A DNA stretch of 22,849 nt from a virus. The DNA is taken from positions 1-22,849 of IMG/VR virus record IMGVR_UViG_3300049595_002668; one strand, written 5' to 3'. Both the position numbers and the translations under genes were made by a program. Within the stretch, counting starts at the first letter, position 1; each line of letters starts with the position of its first letter. The notes under the pieces were generated by a model. The model was not told where the DNA came from, made no database searches, and saw only the letters and a list, made by a program, of their open reading frames with translations. Below are positions 1 to 7,258 of this stretch, piece after piece.

Positions 1-228
1 CTCATGCAGCCACTGGATGCCAGCGGCGGCAGCCAATGGGCGAGCAAGCGCCGAACCTATCAGAGTTACGGGCTGCCCCGTCGACATGGCTTCTTTGATT
101 CTCACCAGCGCAATAGCATCGTTTTTCGCTTGCACAGATCCCTTAATAACAACAAGGCGGCTGTTCCTGGCTTCCGGCGTCCAATAGAGATCGCCGAGCA
201 TCTGTTTCCTGCGCTTTGACTGCCCCAT
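1..228 (-). CDS. Small KRRK-motif phage protein, 3' end cut by window edge
   Basis: An open frame runs from an ATG at 226-228 to the window edge with no stop (76 codons visible), so the C-terminus is missing. The protein begins MGQSKRRKQMLGDLYW, a basic N-terminal motif (MGxxKRRKxxLGxxY) that I recall from short cyanobacterial and cyanophage proteins of unknown function. The rest (ARPLAAAAGIQWLHE at the edge) looks like an ordinary soluble protein. The start overlaps the stop of the upstream 58-aa gene by one base (TGATG), which fits translational coupling and supports both starts. Its function is unknown. Confidence 0.75.
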   Translation of the reverse strand, partial: MGQSKRRKQMLGDLYWTPEARNSRLVVIKGSVQAKNDAIALVRIKEAMSTGQPVTLIGSALARPLAAAAGIQWLHE

Positions 229-404
229 CACACCACCTCCCTCCGCCGACGGCGTACCCAGCGGGTGAGGCGCACGGCGGCCACCAGGGGCCAGACGGCC
301 CCGGCGATCAAGGCGGCAACCCATTCGGCAGGCTCGCGGCATTCGTGAGGCCGCACGACGCTCATCGCGGTGAAGGCACCGGCCCAGCAGTACAGCTCAA
401 GCAT
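228..404 (-). CDS. Small membrane protein, 58 aa
   Basis: The ATG at 402-404 opens a 58-residue frame ending in TGA at 228-230. The protein has a hydrophobic segment around residues 29-44 (VAALIAGAVWPLVAAV) followed by a strongly basic tail (RLTRWVRRRRREVV), predicting one membrane span with a cytoplasmic basic C-terminus. It overlaps the upstream gene by 8 bases and the downstream gene by one base (TGATG), so it is locked into the leftward late operon. No family was recognised. The frame is below 60 codons, but the overlap pattern makes it convincing. Confidence 0.7.
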   Translation of the reverse strand: MLELYCWAGAFTAMSVVRPHECREPAEWVAALIAGAVWPLVAAVRLTRWVRRRRREVV

Positions 405-735
405 CGGAGGCCTCCGGCTGGGGGATGGAGGGCAACTTCTCCCAGCAGCTACCCATCAGGAACCTGACCCACACAGTGCCGTCATTACAGGCGGCGTACA
501 CCTTGTCATCGGCCGCGACCATCGCCGTCACCACGCGCGTCGGGGCCGGCGCAGGCGGCGGGGTGGGCTGGGCGGCGGCGTTGCGGCTCCACCACGGTTG
601 GTTGGCAGAAACTACTAGGTAATGCACATTTACGCCATCTTCGGGTCGGCCACCTGGCTCGCAGCGGACTTGCACCTGCTTATTGGCATCCGCATCCTTT
701 GATGTTGGCAGGCGATTAGTAATCCATTCGGTCAT
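397..735 (-). CDS. Hypothetical phage protein (MTEWITNRLPT type), 112 aa
   Basis: The chosen start is the ATG at 733-735 (MTEWITNRLPTSKDADA), because it overlaps the upstream stop as TGATG; the open frame extends 15 codons further upstream but would run into the preceding gene. The N-terminal pattern WITxRLPTxxDAD and a tryptophan-containing centre (ANQPWWSRN) recur, as I recall, in small phage and cyanobacterial prophage proteins. A Pro/Ala linker near residues 58-65 separates the N-terminal part from a C-terminal segment (VYAACNDGTVWVRFL, then WEKLPSIPQP) that looks like a single beta-propeller-like strand repeat. No enzymatic motif is visible and the function is unknown. Confidence 0.75.
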   Translation of the reverse strand: MTEWITNRLPTSKDADANKQVQVRCEPGGRPEDGVNVHYLVVSANQPWWSRNAAAQPTPPPAPAPTRVVTAMVAADDKVYAACNDGTVWVRFLMGSCWEKLPSIPQPEASDA

Positions 736-938
736 CACTTGGCCTCCACGCGCAGTTCGACAAACAGAGCATCCCACCACGTCGCCTTAGGGCCAGTGGT
801 GAAGCGGTTGTAAGCGGCTGCCTCTTGGGATGCCTCAAAATAGACCGGCGCAGCGATAAAAAGACCGGCTACGCCGAACCATAGAAGAACCGTCAAGGCG
901 GCTTCCCAAATGTCTTGGATTGGGTCTGAACGCTTCAT
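735..938 (-). CDS. Small single-span membrane protein, 67 aa
   Basis: The start is placed at the ATG at 936-938 (MKRSDPIQDIWEAAL). A hydrophobic stretch around residues 14-31 (LTVLLWFGVAGLFIAAPV) predicts one membrane span. It is followed by EASQEAAAYNRFT and the C-terminal pattern WWDALFVELRVEAK, an arrangement (xxYNRxTG...WWDAxxVELRV) I have seen in small phage and prophage membrane proteins of unknown role. The stop overlaps the next gene start (TGATG). A 43-base gap separates it from terL upstream. A lysis or superinfection role is possible but not shown. Confidence 0.75.
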   Translation of the reverse strand: MKRSDPIQDIWEAALTVLLWFGVAGLFIAAPVYFEASQEAAAYNRFTTGPKATWWDALFVELRVEAK

Positions 939-981
939 GGTGCATTGGTGAACACCCCCGCAGCATAGCACCGCGGCCCAC

Positions 982-2337
982 CTAGTACACCCTTCGCATC
1001 CCCCGCACCACGCGTCCCGCACTGCCGCGCTCCACGGCATACCGCCGATGCACCACATAGCCCAGTGCATCGGCCATGTGGTCGTGGCCGGTCTCCTTGT
1101 CCGGTACCCCCTTCTCGTCGTATGCCTGCAGCTCTAGGCTTTCGATCGTCTTTCGGCACCGCGGATGAACCCAGAGGCGGGTCTGGCCGTGGCCGTTCTC
1201 CAGCAGTGCCTGCACCGCTGCGACACGATCCCGGATCGGTGGGTTCGCTGCTGGTGACTGGTTGCTGATCCCGTAGCTCTGCAGGATCGCCACATCAGAC
1301 CGGCTGGAATTGGTCGAACGGTTCGCACCCGACGCATCAGGATGGCCGAGGATCTGCGCTCGTGGGTAGCGGCTGCGGATCTCCTGCCCCATGGCATCAG
1401 TGTCGTGGGCACCGGCGATCTCATCCCACACCCACAGCTGCCCCCTGCGCTCGACTGCCAGAACGGCATTGCAGTTGCCGACGTTGAAGTCGCAACCCAT
1501 CAGCAGGGCCTCATCGTCCAGGTCGGGTTCGTCGAATGCGACGACGTGCAGATCCCGCCGGAACCGGTCGTAGACCATCCCCGCGGTCAGGTTGACGAAC
1601 TCACCGTCGAGGTAGGCCCGCAACAGGTTCGGGTCATAGTTGGCCTGGAGTCGCTCGATGAAGTCCGGCGGCAGGTGTGGATTGTCGGTCGTGCGCATCC
1701 GCACCAGACGACGATCCGCCCGGCCTTCTGCCTCATCTGAGGCAAACGTCTTCCACATCCACCGGAAGCCCTCCGGTGTCGAGGCTGCGGCAAACTGCCG
1801 GACGTTACCGGCCCGCAGGCGGCCGAGGATCTTGGGGAACGCCCGTGCTGCAATGCTGGGCGCGACGGTGTCGATCTCATCAGCCAGCACCCACGCGAGG
1901 TTCAGGCCGATGATGCGGGTCCAGTTCTCAAATGACCGGCACAGGATCTTCGTCGCTCCGCCCGGCAGCATCAGGACGTATTCCGGCAGGGGTGATGACC
2001 GGAAGGTGTAGGGGATGCCGTAGGACTCCAGGAAGCTGTCGAACTCCGGCAGCCAGATGTCGCGGATCAGCGGCCCTGTGGGCTCCAGGACGGCGCCTTG
2101 AAAGCCAGGGTTGAGCATCGCCATGGCAACCGCCTTAGCACATAGCGCATGGGTCTTGCCGGCGCCATAGCCTGCGGAACACCCGAGGATCTCAACCTGC
2201 GAATCCTGAACGAAATCCCGCTGGCGTGGGTGCAGATCGTCGATGATCGCGGCGAGGGTGGCATCAGCATCAAAAAAAACAGCCTCCTCATCGAATGAGA
2301 GGAGACTGCCTGGATCTTGACAATCGAGCAGCCCCAT
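982..2337 (-). CDS. terL: Terminase large subunit
   Basis: This is the ATPase/nuclease that cuts and pumps phage DNA into proheads at the portal vertex. The 451-aa protein has a Walker A motif SAGYGAGKT at residues 54-62, a Walker B LAWVLADEID at about 147-156 and a coupling motif AAASTPEG at 183-190. The C-terminal RNase H-like nuclease carries MGCDFNVGN (Asp283), LWVWDE (301-306), GHPDASG (331-337) and GHDHMADALGY (417-427), the last supplying the late acidic residue. Length is usual for the family. The ATG at 2335-2337 overlaps the upstream stop as TGATG. Genes upstream include a terminase-small-like protein, consistent with a packaging module at the head of the late operon. Confidence 0.96.
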   Translation of the reverse strand: MGLLDCQDPGSLLSFDEEAVFFDADATLAAIIDDLHPRQRDFVQDSQVEILGCSAGYGAGKTHALCAKAVAMAMLNPGFQGAVLEPTGPLIRDIWLPEFDSFLESYGIPYTFRSSPLPEYVLMLPGGATKILCRSFENWTRIIGLNLAWVLADEIDTVAPSIAARAFPKILGRLRAGNVRQFAAASTPEGFRWMWKTFASDEAEGRADRRLVRMRTTDNPHLPPDFIERLQANYDPNLLRAYLDGEFVNLTAGMVYDRFRRDLHVVAFDEPDLDDEALLMGCDFNVGNCNAVLAVERRGQLWVWDEIAGAHDTDAMGQEIRSRYPRAQILGHPDASGANRSTNSSRSDVAILQSYGISNQSPAANPPIRDRVAAVQALLENGHGQTRLWVHPRCRKTIESLELQAYDEKGVPDKETGHDHMADALGYVVHRRYAVERGSAGRVVRGMRRVY

Positions 2338-2567
2338 CAGGCAGCCGTGAGGCCACAGGCAGGTGATACGGCCTCGTCCTCCTCATCGTCGTCACAGACC
2401 TCGTCCTCGTCCTCATCGTCGTCATCCTCATAGGCGCCAACGATCAGAGCGTGCTGAGCAACCGCGAGGGCAGCGATCATCTCAGCAACGGTGGCCTCCT
2501 GCTCATCGACGATGATGGTGTCGAGCAGCTCAACGAAACTTGCCACGGTGGTGGTTCGGTGCCCCAC
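2337..2567 (-). CDS. Small protein with acidic tail between terS-like gene and terL
   Basis: The frame ends at 2337-2339, overlapping the terL start. Starts are non-ATG: GTG at 2565-2567 (chosen because it lies just after the upstream stop), GTG at 2544-2546, or TTG at 2589-2591, which would overlap the terminase-small-like gene by 20 bases. The 76-aa product has a hydrophobic/amphipathic N-terminal half (VAEMIAALAVAQHALIVGAY) followed by a run of Asp/Glu (YEDDDDEDEDEV and onward), ending SPACGLTAA. No family was recognised. The tight TGATG coupling to terL supports that it is translated; a DNA-mimic or scaffold-like role for the acidic tail is only a guess. Confidence 0.6.
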   Translation of the reverse strand: MGHRTTTVASFVELLDTIIVDEQEATVAEMIAALAVAQHALIVGAYEDDDDEDEDEVCDDDEEDEAVSPACGLTAA

Positions 2568-2571
2568 CAGT

Positions 2572-2892
2572 CTAGGCCTTCGTCCGCGCAATACCGCTGG
2601 CCTTGTCGATGCAACCCAGCGCCACCATCAGGTTGCCATCCCGTCGCGCCTGCATCTGCAACGTCTCCAACTGCGCCAGCTGAATCGCGGCATACGTCGG
2701 CCGTGGAATATCCCAGTCGCTACAGATCTGCAATCGTGCCGCCTGCAGCATTGAGCCCGCCAACGTCTGGCTATAGCCCCATTCCTCGCATGCGTGCTTC
2801 ACACATGCACGCCCGCTGAAACCATGGCAGATCATGTCTGCCATCTTGCTGATGTGATCATCACGCAGATCAGCAGGCACGATCTGTCCCAT
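2572..2892 (-). CDS. Putative terminase small subunit
   Basis: This 106-aa protein starts at the ATG at 2890-2892 (MGQIVPADLRDDHIS); a TTG three codons upstream is an alternative. It contains a helical N-terminal region resembling a helix-turn-helix (KHACEEWGYSQTLAGSMLQAA) and a helical second half (AAIQLAQLETLQMQARRDG followed by ALGCIDKASGIARTKA) typical of small terminase proteins, whose helix-turn-helix binds packaging sites and whose helices oligomerise. The call leans on position, two genes before terL and on the same strand, as much as on sequence. Other small DNA-binding phage proteins would also fit. Confidence 0.65.
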   Translation of the reverse strand: MGQIVPADLRDDHISKMADMICHGFSGRACVKHACEEWGYSQTLAGSMLQAARLQICSDWDIPRPTYAAIQLAQLETLQMQARRDGNLMVALGCIDKASGIARTKA

Positions 2893-2904
2893 CGGCGGCA
2901 ATCG

Positions 2905-3216
2905 TTAAGCGCAGCCTACAGCGGCCTGCAGGGAGTCCAGGACAAGGGGCGGTAGGTCAGCCCTTGCCGGATCCATCGCACGCGGGTTCCATCGGCCCTG
3001 AGACGGCTCCCAGACGGCAAGGGTCTCAAGGGTGCAGCGGCCACCATCGCGGCGGTGCTCGACCACAAAGGCCGGGACGGTCATTGGCAGCTGCGTGACG
3101 CGGTAACCGGCGTGATCACAGAGGAGTCGAAAGAGGGCCATGCGGTGGTCTGGTGTGCCCACCCAGCGTAGCCGACCGCTATTGAGAAATCCCCCCCCGT
3201 CTGCCATACCTGGCAT
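2905..3216 (-). CDS. Hypothetical protein at the head of the late operon, 103 aa
   Basis: This is the first gene leftward from the control region. The frame ends in TAA at 2905-2907. Possible starts are ATG 3214-3216, ATG 3205-3207 and ATG 3139-3141; the first two fall inside AGGTATG repeats, so the real start could be downstream and those ATGs part of an operator. Visible features are LRWVGTPDHRMALFRLLC, AFVVEHRRDGGRC and WEPSQGRWNPRAMDP, with no known motif. Near its 5' end is an uninterrupted run of eight G residues (3191-3198 on the other strand), a potential slippage site. Function is unknown. Confidence 0.65.
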   Translation of the reverse strand: MPGMADGGGFLNSGRLRWVGTPDHRMALFRLLCDHAGYRVTQLPMTVPAFVVEHRRDGGRCTLETLAVWEPSQGRWNPRAMDPARADLPPLVLDSLQAAVGCA

Positions 3217-3414
3217 ACCTAGCCATACCTCCCCCTATATTCCCCTACACGCCCCTATATGCGTGTCCTGACACCCTTACCCCCCCCCTTAACACCGATT
3301 AGGAAATAGGTATGGTAGGTATGGCAGGTCTGACGCCGCTAGTCGCTGACTGGCTTTTCAGCGATGGGGTAGGTATGACAGAGGTATGCCAGGCATGGCA
3401 GCGCTGCCATACCT
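3202..3414. promoter_or_regulatory. Divergent control region with AGGTATG heptamer array
   Basis: The heptamer AGGTATG occurs eight times in about 210 bases. Minus-orientation copies are at 3205-3211, 3214-3220, 3224-3230 and 3408-3414; plus-orientation copies are at 3308-3314, 3317-3323, 3371-3377 and 3382-3388. Neighbouring copies are spaced 9-11 bases, roughly one helical turn. Most extend to AGGTATGgCA. Between the two groups lie three 10-bp units beginning CCCCTATAT/CCCCTACAC (3232, 3242, 3252) and the inverted repeat GTGTCCTGACAC (3263-3274). The array lies between the leftward late operon and the rightward RHH/primase genes, so it is probably an operator, a replication origin, or both. 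Same-face spacing of short repeats is typical of ribbon-helix-helix operators and of iterons. Confidence 0.7.
3395..3410. promoter_or_regulatory. 16-bp perfect palindrome, operator-like
   Basis: ATGGCAGCGCTGCCAT is a perfect palindrome at the right end of the AGGTATG array, 57 bases before the RHH gene start. It is continuous with flanking repeat copies (aggtatgcca on the left, catacct on the right), so it may be two repeat half-sites facing each other and a dimer-of-dimers binding site. Confidence 0.6.
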
Positions 3415-3466
3415 CAGATCCATTCTCAATAAGCCAGGTGTGGCAGGCCTCCTGGCCGTTGCGGCA

Positions 3467-3658
3467 ATGATCCGGAGTGCTACGGTGGGACCCCGCCGAC
3501 GACCGCCTGTGTGCCAGCACGTGAGCATCAAGCTGCCCTTAGATTTCCTGGAATGGGCAGAGGCCAAGGCGCGTGAGAAGCGCCAGACGCGAAGCGCGAT
3601 CATTCGGGACGCGATCCTTGAGGCGATGAACCGGGACCAAGCAACCGCCCGGGTCTGA
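3467..3658 (+). CDS. Ribbon-helix-helix (CopG/Arc-like) DNA-binding protein
   Basis: The C-terminal half is a compact ribbon-helix-helix unit: a beta strand HVSIKLPLDF, helix one (LEWAEAKAREKR) and helix two (TRSAIIRDAILEAMNRD). RHH proteins bind short repeated sites as dimers and often repress their own operons. The ATG at 3467 gives 63 aa. The open frame extends to an ATG at 3386, but that ATG and the following sequence lie in the repeat array, so I prefer the shorter form; a GTG at 3521 (VSIKLP) is another choice. No clear Shine-Dalgarno site is seen. The gene lies immediately right of the heptamer/palindrome array, its likely binding site, and ends one base before the primase ATG. Confidence 0.75.
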   Translation: MIRSATVGPRRRPPVCQHVSIKLPLDFLEWAEAKAREKRQTRSAIIRDAILEAMNRDQATARV

Positions 3659-3659
3659 G

Positions 3660-5792
3660 ATGGGGGCGATCATTGATGCCGCCCGGGGCCGCTGGCCTCA
3701 GGTGCTGGCGGATCTTGGCGGCCTGACGGAGAAGCACCTGAGCGGACGGCATGGGCCGTGTCCGCTGTGTGAGGGAACGGACCGGTTTCGGTTTGATGAC
3801 CAGGGAGGGACCGGGAGCTGGTTCTGCAACCAATGCGGTGGCAAGAACCAACGCGGCGGTGGCGGGTCAGGGCTTGAGCTATTGGCCCGGAAACGCGGCT
3901 GGACGCCCCGGGAAGCGCTGAAGCACGTCGGCCGGTACCTTGACGCCCCCGACACCTCGGACGCCCCGCGCAAGGCCCCAGAGACGCCATGGCGGCAACC
4001 GGAGCGCCCACCAGCCGATGCACCGCCTCCGCCCCTGGATCGTGGGGCGACGGCTCGCTGGTGTTACCGGGACGCCAGTGGAGCGCCCCTGTTCTGGGTT
4101 TTGCGGCTGGAACTGAGCAACGGGGCGAGGGCGTACCCGCACGTGGTGTGGCTCAACGGCGGCTGGCACCGGCCGAACAAGCGCCGTGATGGGTTCAGCT
4201 GCGATTGGCCCACACCACGGCCGCTCTATGGCCTCCCAGACCTTGCAGAGCGGCCTGAGGCGCCGGTGCTGGTGGTCGAGGGTGAGAAGACCGCCGACGC
4301 GGCGCGTGGGCTACTGCCCGACTGGGTCGTATGCACGTGGTCAAACGGTGCCAAGAGCCACGGCAAGGCCGACTGGGCACCGCTGCGGAATCGTGACTGC
4401 TGGCTGGCACCAGACAACGACCTGGACGGCCGGAACGCCATGGCCGCGGTGGGTGATGTGCTGCGGGCCCAGGGGTGCCGGGTGCAGGTGGTCGGCCCAC
4501 CACCGGAAGCCACGGAAGGATGGGACCTGGCCGATGCGAAGGATTGGACGACGGCACAGACGGAGGAATGGCTGCGGGGAGCGCAAGCGGTCGAGGGTAA
4601 ACAGTTTGATGGGCTGATCCGCAGGCGGACGAGTGATGAACCAAAGGCGTTGGATGCGGGGTTGCTGCTGGCGATGCTGCGGGTGAAGGCATCGGACGGC
4701 CAGACGTTGCGGTACAACACCTTTAACCAGACGATAGAGCTGAATGGTGAGCCGATCGAAGGGATCGAGCGGTTCTACCTTAAGCTGGCAGATATGGGCT
4801 ACACGATCAAAAAACAGATGGCGCAGGATTGCTTGGTCGAGATCGCGAAGGAATACAAATACGACCCGGTGAGGATGTATCTGGAGCACGTCGAGGCCAC
4901 GACGGAACCGGGCTATATCGACCAGCTGGCGACGACCTACCTACGGCCTGAGGATGCGGCCCTGAATGAGCCGACCTTGTATGACGCAATGATCAAGGCC
5001 ACATTGATCGGTGCGGTGCGGCGTGCGTTGGAGCCAGGCTGCAAGCATGACACCTGCTGCGTCATCGCTGGCGTCCAGGGGGCACGCAAGTCAGCCTTCT
5101 GGCAGGTGCTGGGTGGGCCATTCTTCAGTGATCAGTTGAGCACGCTGCAGAAGTTGACCGATGAACAGCTGAAGCTGCATCGGAGCTGGATTATGGAATG
5201 GCCGGAGCTTGACCACATCATGAGCCGCGGCCATTCGGGGCAGATCAAGGCATTCATCACGACCCAACGTGACCTATTCCGTGCACCCTATGGGGCAGCA
5301 GTAGAGGAACACCCGCGGCGTGGGATTATCGTGGCAACGGTCAACAAGACCGATGGATTGCTGATTGATGACACGGGTAACCGTAGGTTCTGGATCATCC
5401 CGACGACGTTGAGCGAGGACAACCAGATCAATACGGCAGGGTTACAGCGTGAGCGTGATGCGATCTGGTGTGCAGCGGTGAAGGCATACCGGAGGGGCGA
5501 GAGCAGCTTCCTGCCGGTGCACCTGCTGCGGCAGGTCAGGGAGGAGAATGAGAACTACGTGACGGAGTCGCCATGGATGGCGGCAGTACAGGAATGGATC
5601 AAAGCGCCAGTGAATGCCGGGCGACCACTGACCACGGAAGTCCTACTGAAAGAGGCGATTCAGAAGCCAGTGGGGCAGCAGAACCGGGCGGATCAGATGA
5701 TGGTGGGCGACATTCTGCGGCGGCTGGGATATTCCAAGACACGAAAGCTGGTCAACGGTCGTCGTGAGTGCCATTACACGCTTGATCCTTGA
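3660..5792 (+). CDS. VapE-family primase/helicase with zinc finger and TOPRIM-like domain
   Basis: This is a likely replication initiator primase-helicase of 710 aa. The N-terminus carries a CHC2-like zinc-binding region (CPLC at 34-37, CNQCG at 56-60) as in DnaG/phage primases. A TOPRIM-like segment follows (VLVVEGEKTADAAR at 203-216; LAPDNDLDGRNA at 249-260). The C-terminal half is a virulence-associated protein E type ATPase with a Walker A variant AGVQGARKSAFW (470-481), a Walker B-like SWIMEWPELD (509-518) and the conserved VNKTDGLLIDDTGNRRFWII region (561-580). Length fits fused primase/VapE proteins. The start overlaps the end of the RHH frame (TGAGATG). The last 41 bases overlap the oppositely oriented nuclease gene. 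Confidence 0.92.
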   Translation: MGAIIDAARGRWPQVLADLGGLTEKHLSGRHGPCPLCEGTDRFRFDDQGGTGSWFCNQCGGKNQRGGGGSGLELLARKRGWTPREALKHVGRYLDAPDTSDAPRKAPETPWRQPERPPADAPPPPLDRGATARWCYRDASGAPLFWVLRLELSNGARAYPHVVWLNGGWHRPNKRRDGFSCDWPTPRPLYGLPDLAERPEAPVLVVEGEKTADAARGLLPDWVVCTWSNGAKSHGKADWAPLRNRDCWLAPDNDLDGRNAMAAVGDVLRAQGCRVQVVGPPPEATEGWDLADAKDWTTAQTEEWLRGAQAVEGKQFDGLIRRRTSDEPKALDAGLLLAMLRVKASDGQTLRYNTFNQTIELNGEPIEGIERFYLKLADMGYTIKKQMAQDCLVEIAKEYKYDPVRMYLEHVEATTEPGYIDQLATTYLRPEDAALNEPTLYDAMIKATLIGAVRRALEPGCKHDTCCVIAGVQGARKSAFWQVLGGPFFSDQLSTLQKLTDEQLKLHRSWIMEWPELDHIMSRGHSGQIKAFITTQRDLFRAPYGAAVEEHPRRGIIVATVNKTDGLLIDDTGNRRFWIIPTTLSEDNQINTAGLQRERDAIWCAAVKAYRRGESSFLPVHLLRQVREENENYVTESPWMAAVQEWIKAPVNAGRPLTTEVLLKEAIQKPVGQQNRADQMMVGDILRRLGYSKTRKLVNGRRECHYTLDP

Positions 5793-6069
5793 CGACCTCG
5801 ACGCTGAAGCCCAGATCACGCAGCTCCTGGATTCGGTGCTCTTGGATGGGTGACAGGCGCCCACGAGAGGCCTTGACTTCGACGAAGAGGATGCCGCGGT
5901 CGGGATGGCATAGCAGAAGATCCGGCAGACCTGCGACGGATGTACGCAGGAGCCGGATCACATACCATCCGTCGGCCTTGTATTGCTTAACCAACCTTGC
6001 CTGAAAGGCTGCCTCGGTCCGCTCTGAAGTGGGCTGCGGTATAGGACTCCTTCGCCCGGACTTTGTCAT
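5752..6069 (-). CDS. VRR-NUC domain nuclease
   Basis: This 105-aa stand-alone VRR-NUC protein belongs to the PD-(D/E)XK nuclease fold. Visible catalytic set: Glu19 (TEAAFQARLV), GLPD at 47-50 with Asp50, FVEVKA at 62-67 with Glu64 and Lys66, and Gln76 in LSPIQ. Phage VRR-NUC proteins can act as structure-specific nucleases in recombination or packaging. Its start overlaps the helicase end by 83 bases, which is long, but the overlapping segment contains the conserved Glu19, so the full-length start at 6067-6069 is favoured. The 3' end overlaps the end of the primase gene by 41 bases in convergent orientation. Confidence 0.9.
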   Translation of the reverse strand: MTKSGRRSPIPQPTSERTEAAFQARLVKQYKADGWYVIRLLRTSVAGLPDLLLCHPDRGILFVEVKASRGRLSPIQEHRIQELRDLGFSVEVVKDQACNGTHDDR

Positions 6070-7258
6070 AGACCTTCAGTTCAAGGGAGTTGGCCGCAAG
6101 GATCCAGTGTACGCGCGGCGGGACGGTACGACCAAGGGCCGAGGCACGGTCGCGACCCTGCAGGTAGGAGAGGGCCGAGTAGTCGATACCGAGGAAGACG
6201 AGATCATCGGCGGGCGAGAGATTGACCCCTTCGCGTGAGGCCTGCACCTGCCCGATGAAGACGGAATCAGGCCGTGCGGCGAACTCCTCGGGTGAGTCAG
6301 TGGCCAGTGGGCCATAGGCCTGCCGAAGCATGACCCCTTCGGCCTGGAAGCAGTACAGAACTGCCAATCGTCCTCCCTCGATCCTATTGAGGATGTAGCG
6401 CACCTTGTTGGTGTCGAGGATGACCCCTTCGGCTGCCCCTTCTGGGATCACGGTGCCGGAGTACATCTGCCGGAGCTTCGACATCTGCTTGGCTGCGGTA
6501 TCAGCCACGACGGGCCACTGTCCTCTGCCAACGGTGACCACGCCATCCCGCATGAGCTTCCCGGCGTCGGCATAGGTTTGGGGTGCCATCCGCACCTGAT
6601 GGACCTGCTCGATGATCTGAGTTTGAAAGCCGGCCTGCTGCTGGGTGATGCGCACCATGTGCGGCGCCAGGTCGGCCATGATGATTTCCGGATTGGCGTA
6701 GGAGTAGTCGTTGACCTCCTGACCGGTGCCGACCCGCTTGGTGCGGATGTTGACGTAATCCGCGGCGGCCCACTTGTAGAACGACGGCTCCTGCCATGGG
6801 ACGGCGGTGGAGAGGCCAGCGGCAGAGGCAATGCGGACCTGGTGGTAGAGCTGCGAGAGGGACTCGGGGGAGGGTGTACCGGAGAGCAGGATGCAGCGGC
6901 CGTAGTCGAGCCGCGCCACCTGCCTGGCCCGCAGGGATGCTTTCGGGTAGGCCCCGAGGCAGTGGGCCTCGTCGAGGATGAGGAGGTCGTAATGGCCCAC
7001 GAGCTTATGGACCTGCTCGTAGTTGGTGACGTGCACCCGATCGTTGAGGCCGAGGGCGTCCCGGTCTGCCTCGATGGAGGCGATGGCCTTCTTCTTGGTG
7101 AGGAACAGGCAGCGCGTGACCATCATGCGGCGCGCGACCTCAAGGACGGTGAGGGTCTTGCCGACGCGCACTTCCCCGGCGAGGTAGGCCCAGCCGTCAC
7201 GGGAGACGCGGGTGAGAAGGTCGTCTGCGGCTGCGAGCTGGTGTGGTCGTAGGTCCAT
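5987..7258 (-). CDS. SF2 DEAD/SNF2-type helicase
   Basis: This is an ATP-dependent DNA translocase or helicase of 423 aa. Motifs in order: RPHQ (4-7, Q-motif-like), Walker A GEVRVGKT (28-35), motif Ia region LFLTKKKA, Walker B/motif II LLILDEAH (92-99), motif III LLSGTPSPES (124-133), motif V SREGVNLSPADDLVFLG (341-357) and motif VI QGRDRASALGR (367-377) with the arginine finger. This is a compact phage SNF2-like architecture. It lies directly upstream of the VRR-NUC gene and overlaps it, so the two are probably expressed and may act together. Its ATG (7256-7258) faces the plus-strand operon across a 163-base divergent region. Confidence 0.93.
   Translation of the reverse strand: MDLRPHQLAAADDLLTRVSRDGWAYLAGEVRVGKTLTVLEVARRMMVTRCLFLTKKKAIASIEADRDALGLNDRVHVTNYEQVHKLVGHYDLLILDEAHCLGAYPKASLRARQVARLDYGRCILLSGTPSPESLSQLYHQVRIASAAGLSTAVPWQEPSFYKWAAADYVNIRTKRVGTGQEVNDYSYANPEIIMADLAPHMVRITQQQAGFQTQIIEQVHQVRMAPQTYADAGKLMRDGVVTVGRGQWPVVADTAAKQMSKLRQMYSGTVIPEGAAEGVILDTNKVRYILNRIEGGRLAVLYCFQAEGVMLRQAYGPLATDSPEEFAARPDSVFIGQVQASREGVNLSPADDLVFLGIDYSALSYLQGRDRASALGRTVPPRVHWILAANSLELKVYDKVRAKESYTAAHFRADRGSLSGKVG

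Noticed and set aside
1342-1740. 132-codon plus-strand frame opposite terL
   Set aside because: It is the shadow of terL, whose Walker and nuclease motifs are clear.
3386-3466. N-terminal extension of the RHH protein to the ATG at 3386
   Set aside because: The extension is encoded by operator-like repeats and palindrome; the conserved fold starts well downstream.
6578-7252. 224-codon plus-strand frame opposite the helicase
   Set aside because: It is fully antisense to a gene with clear SF2 motifs; high G+C produces such open frames.
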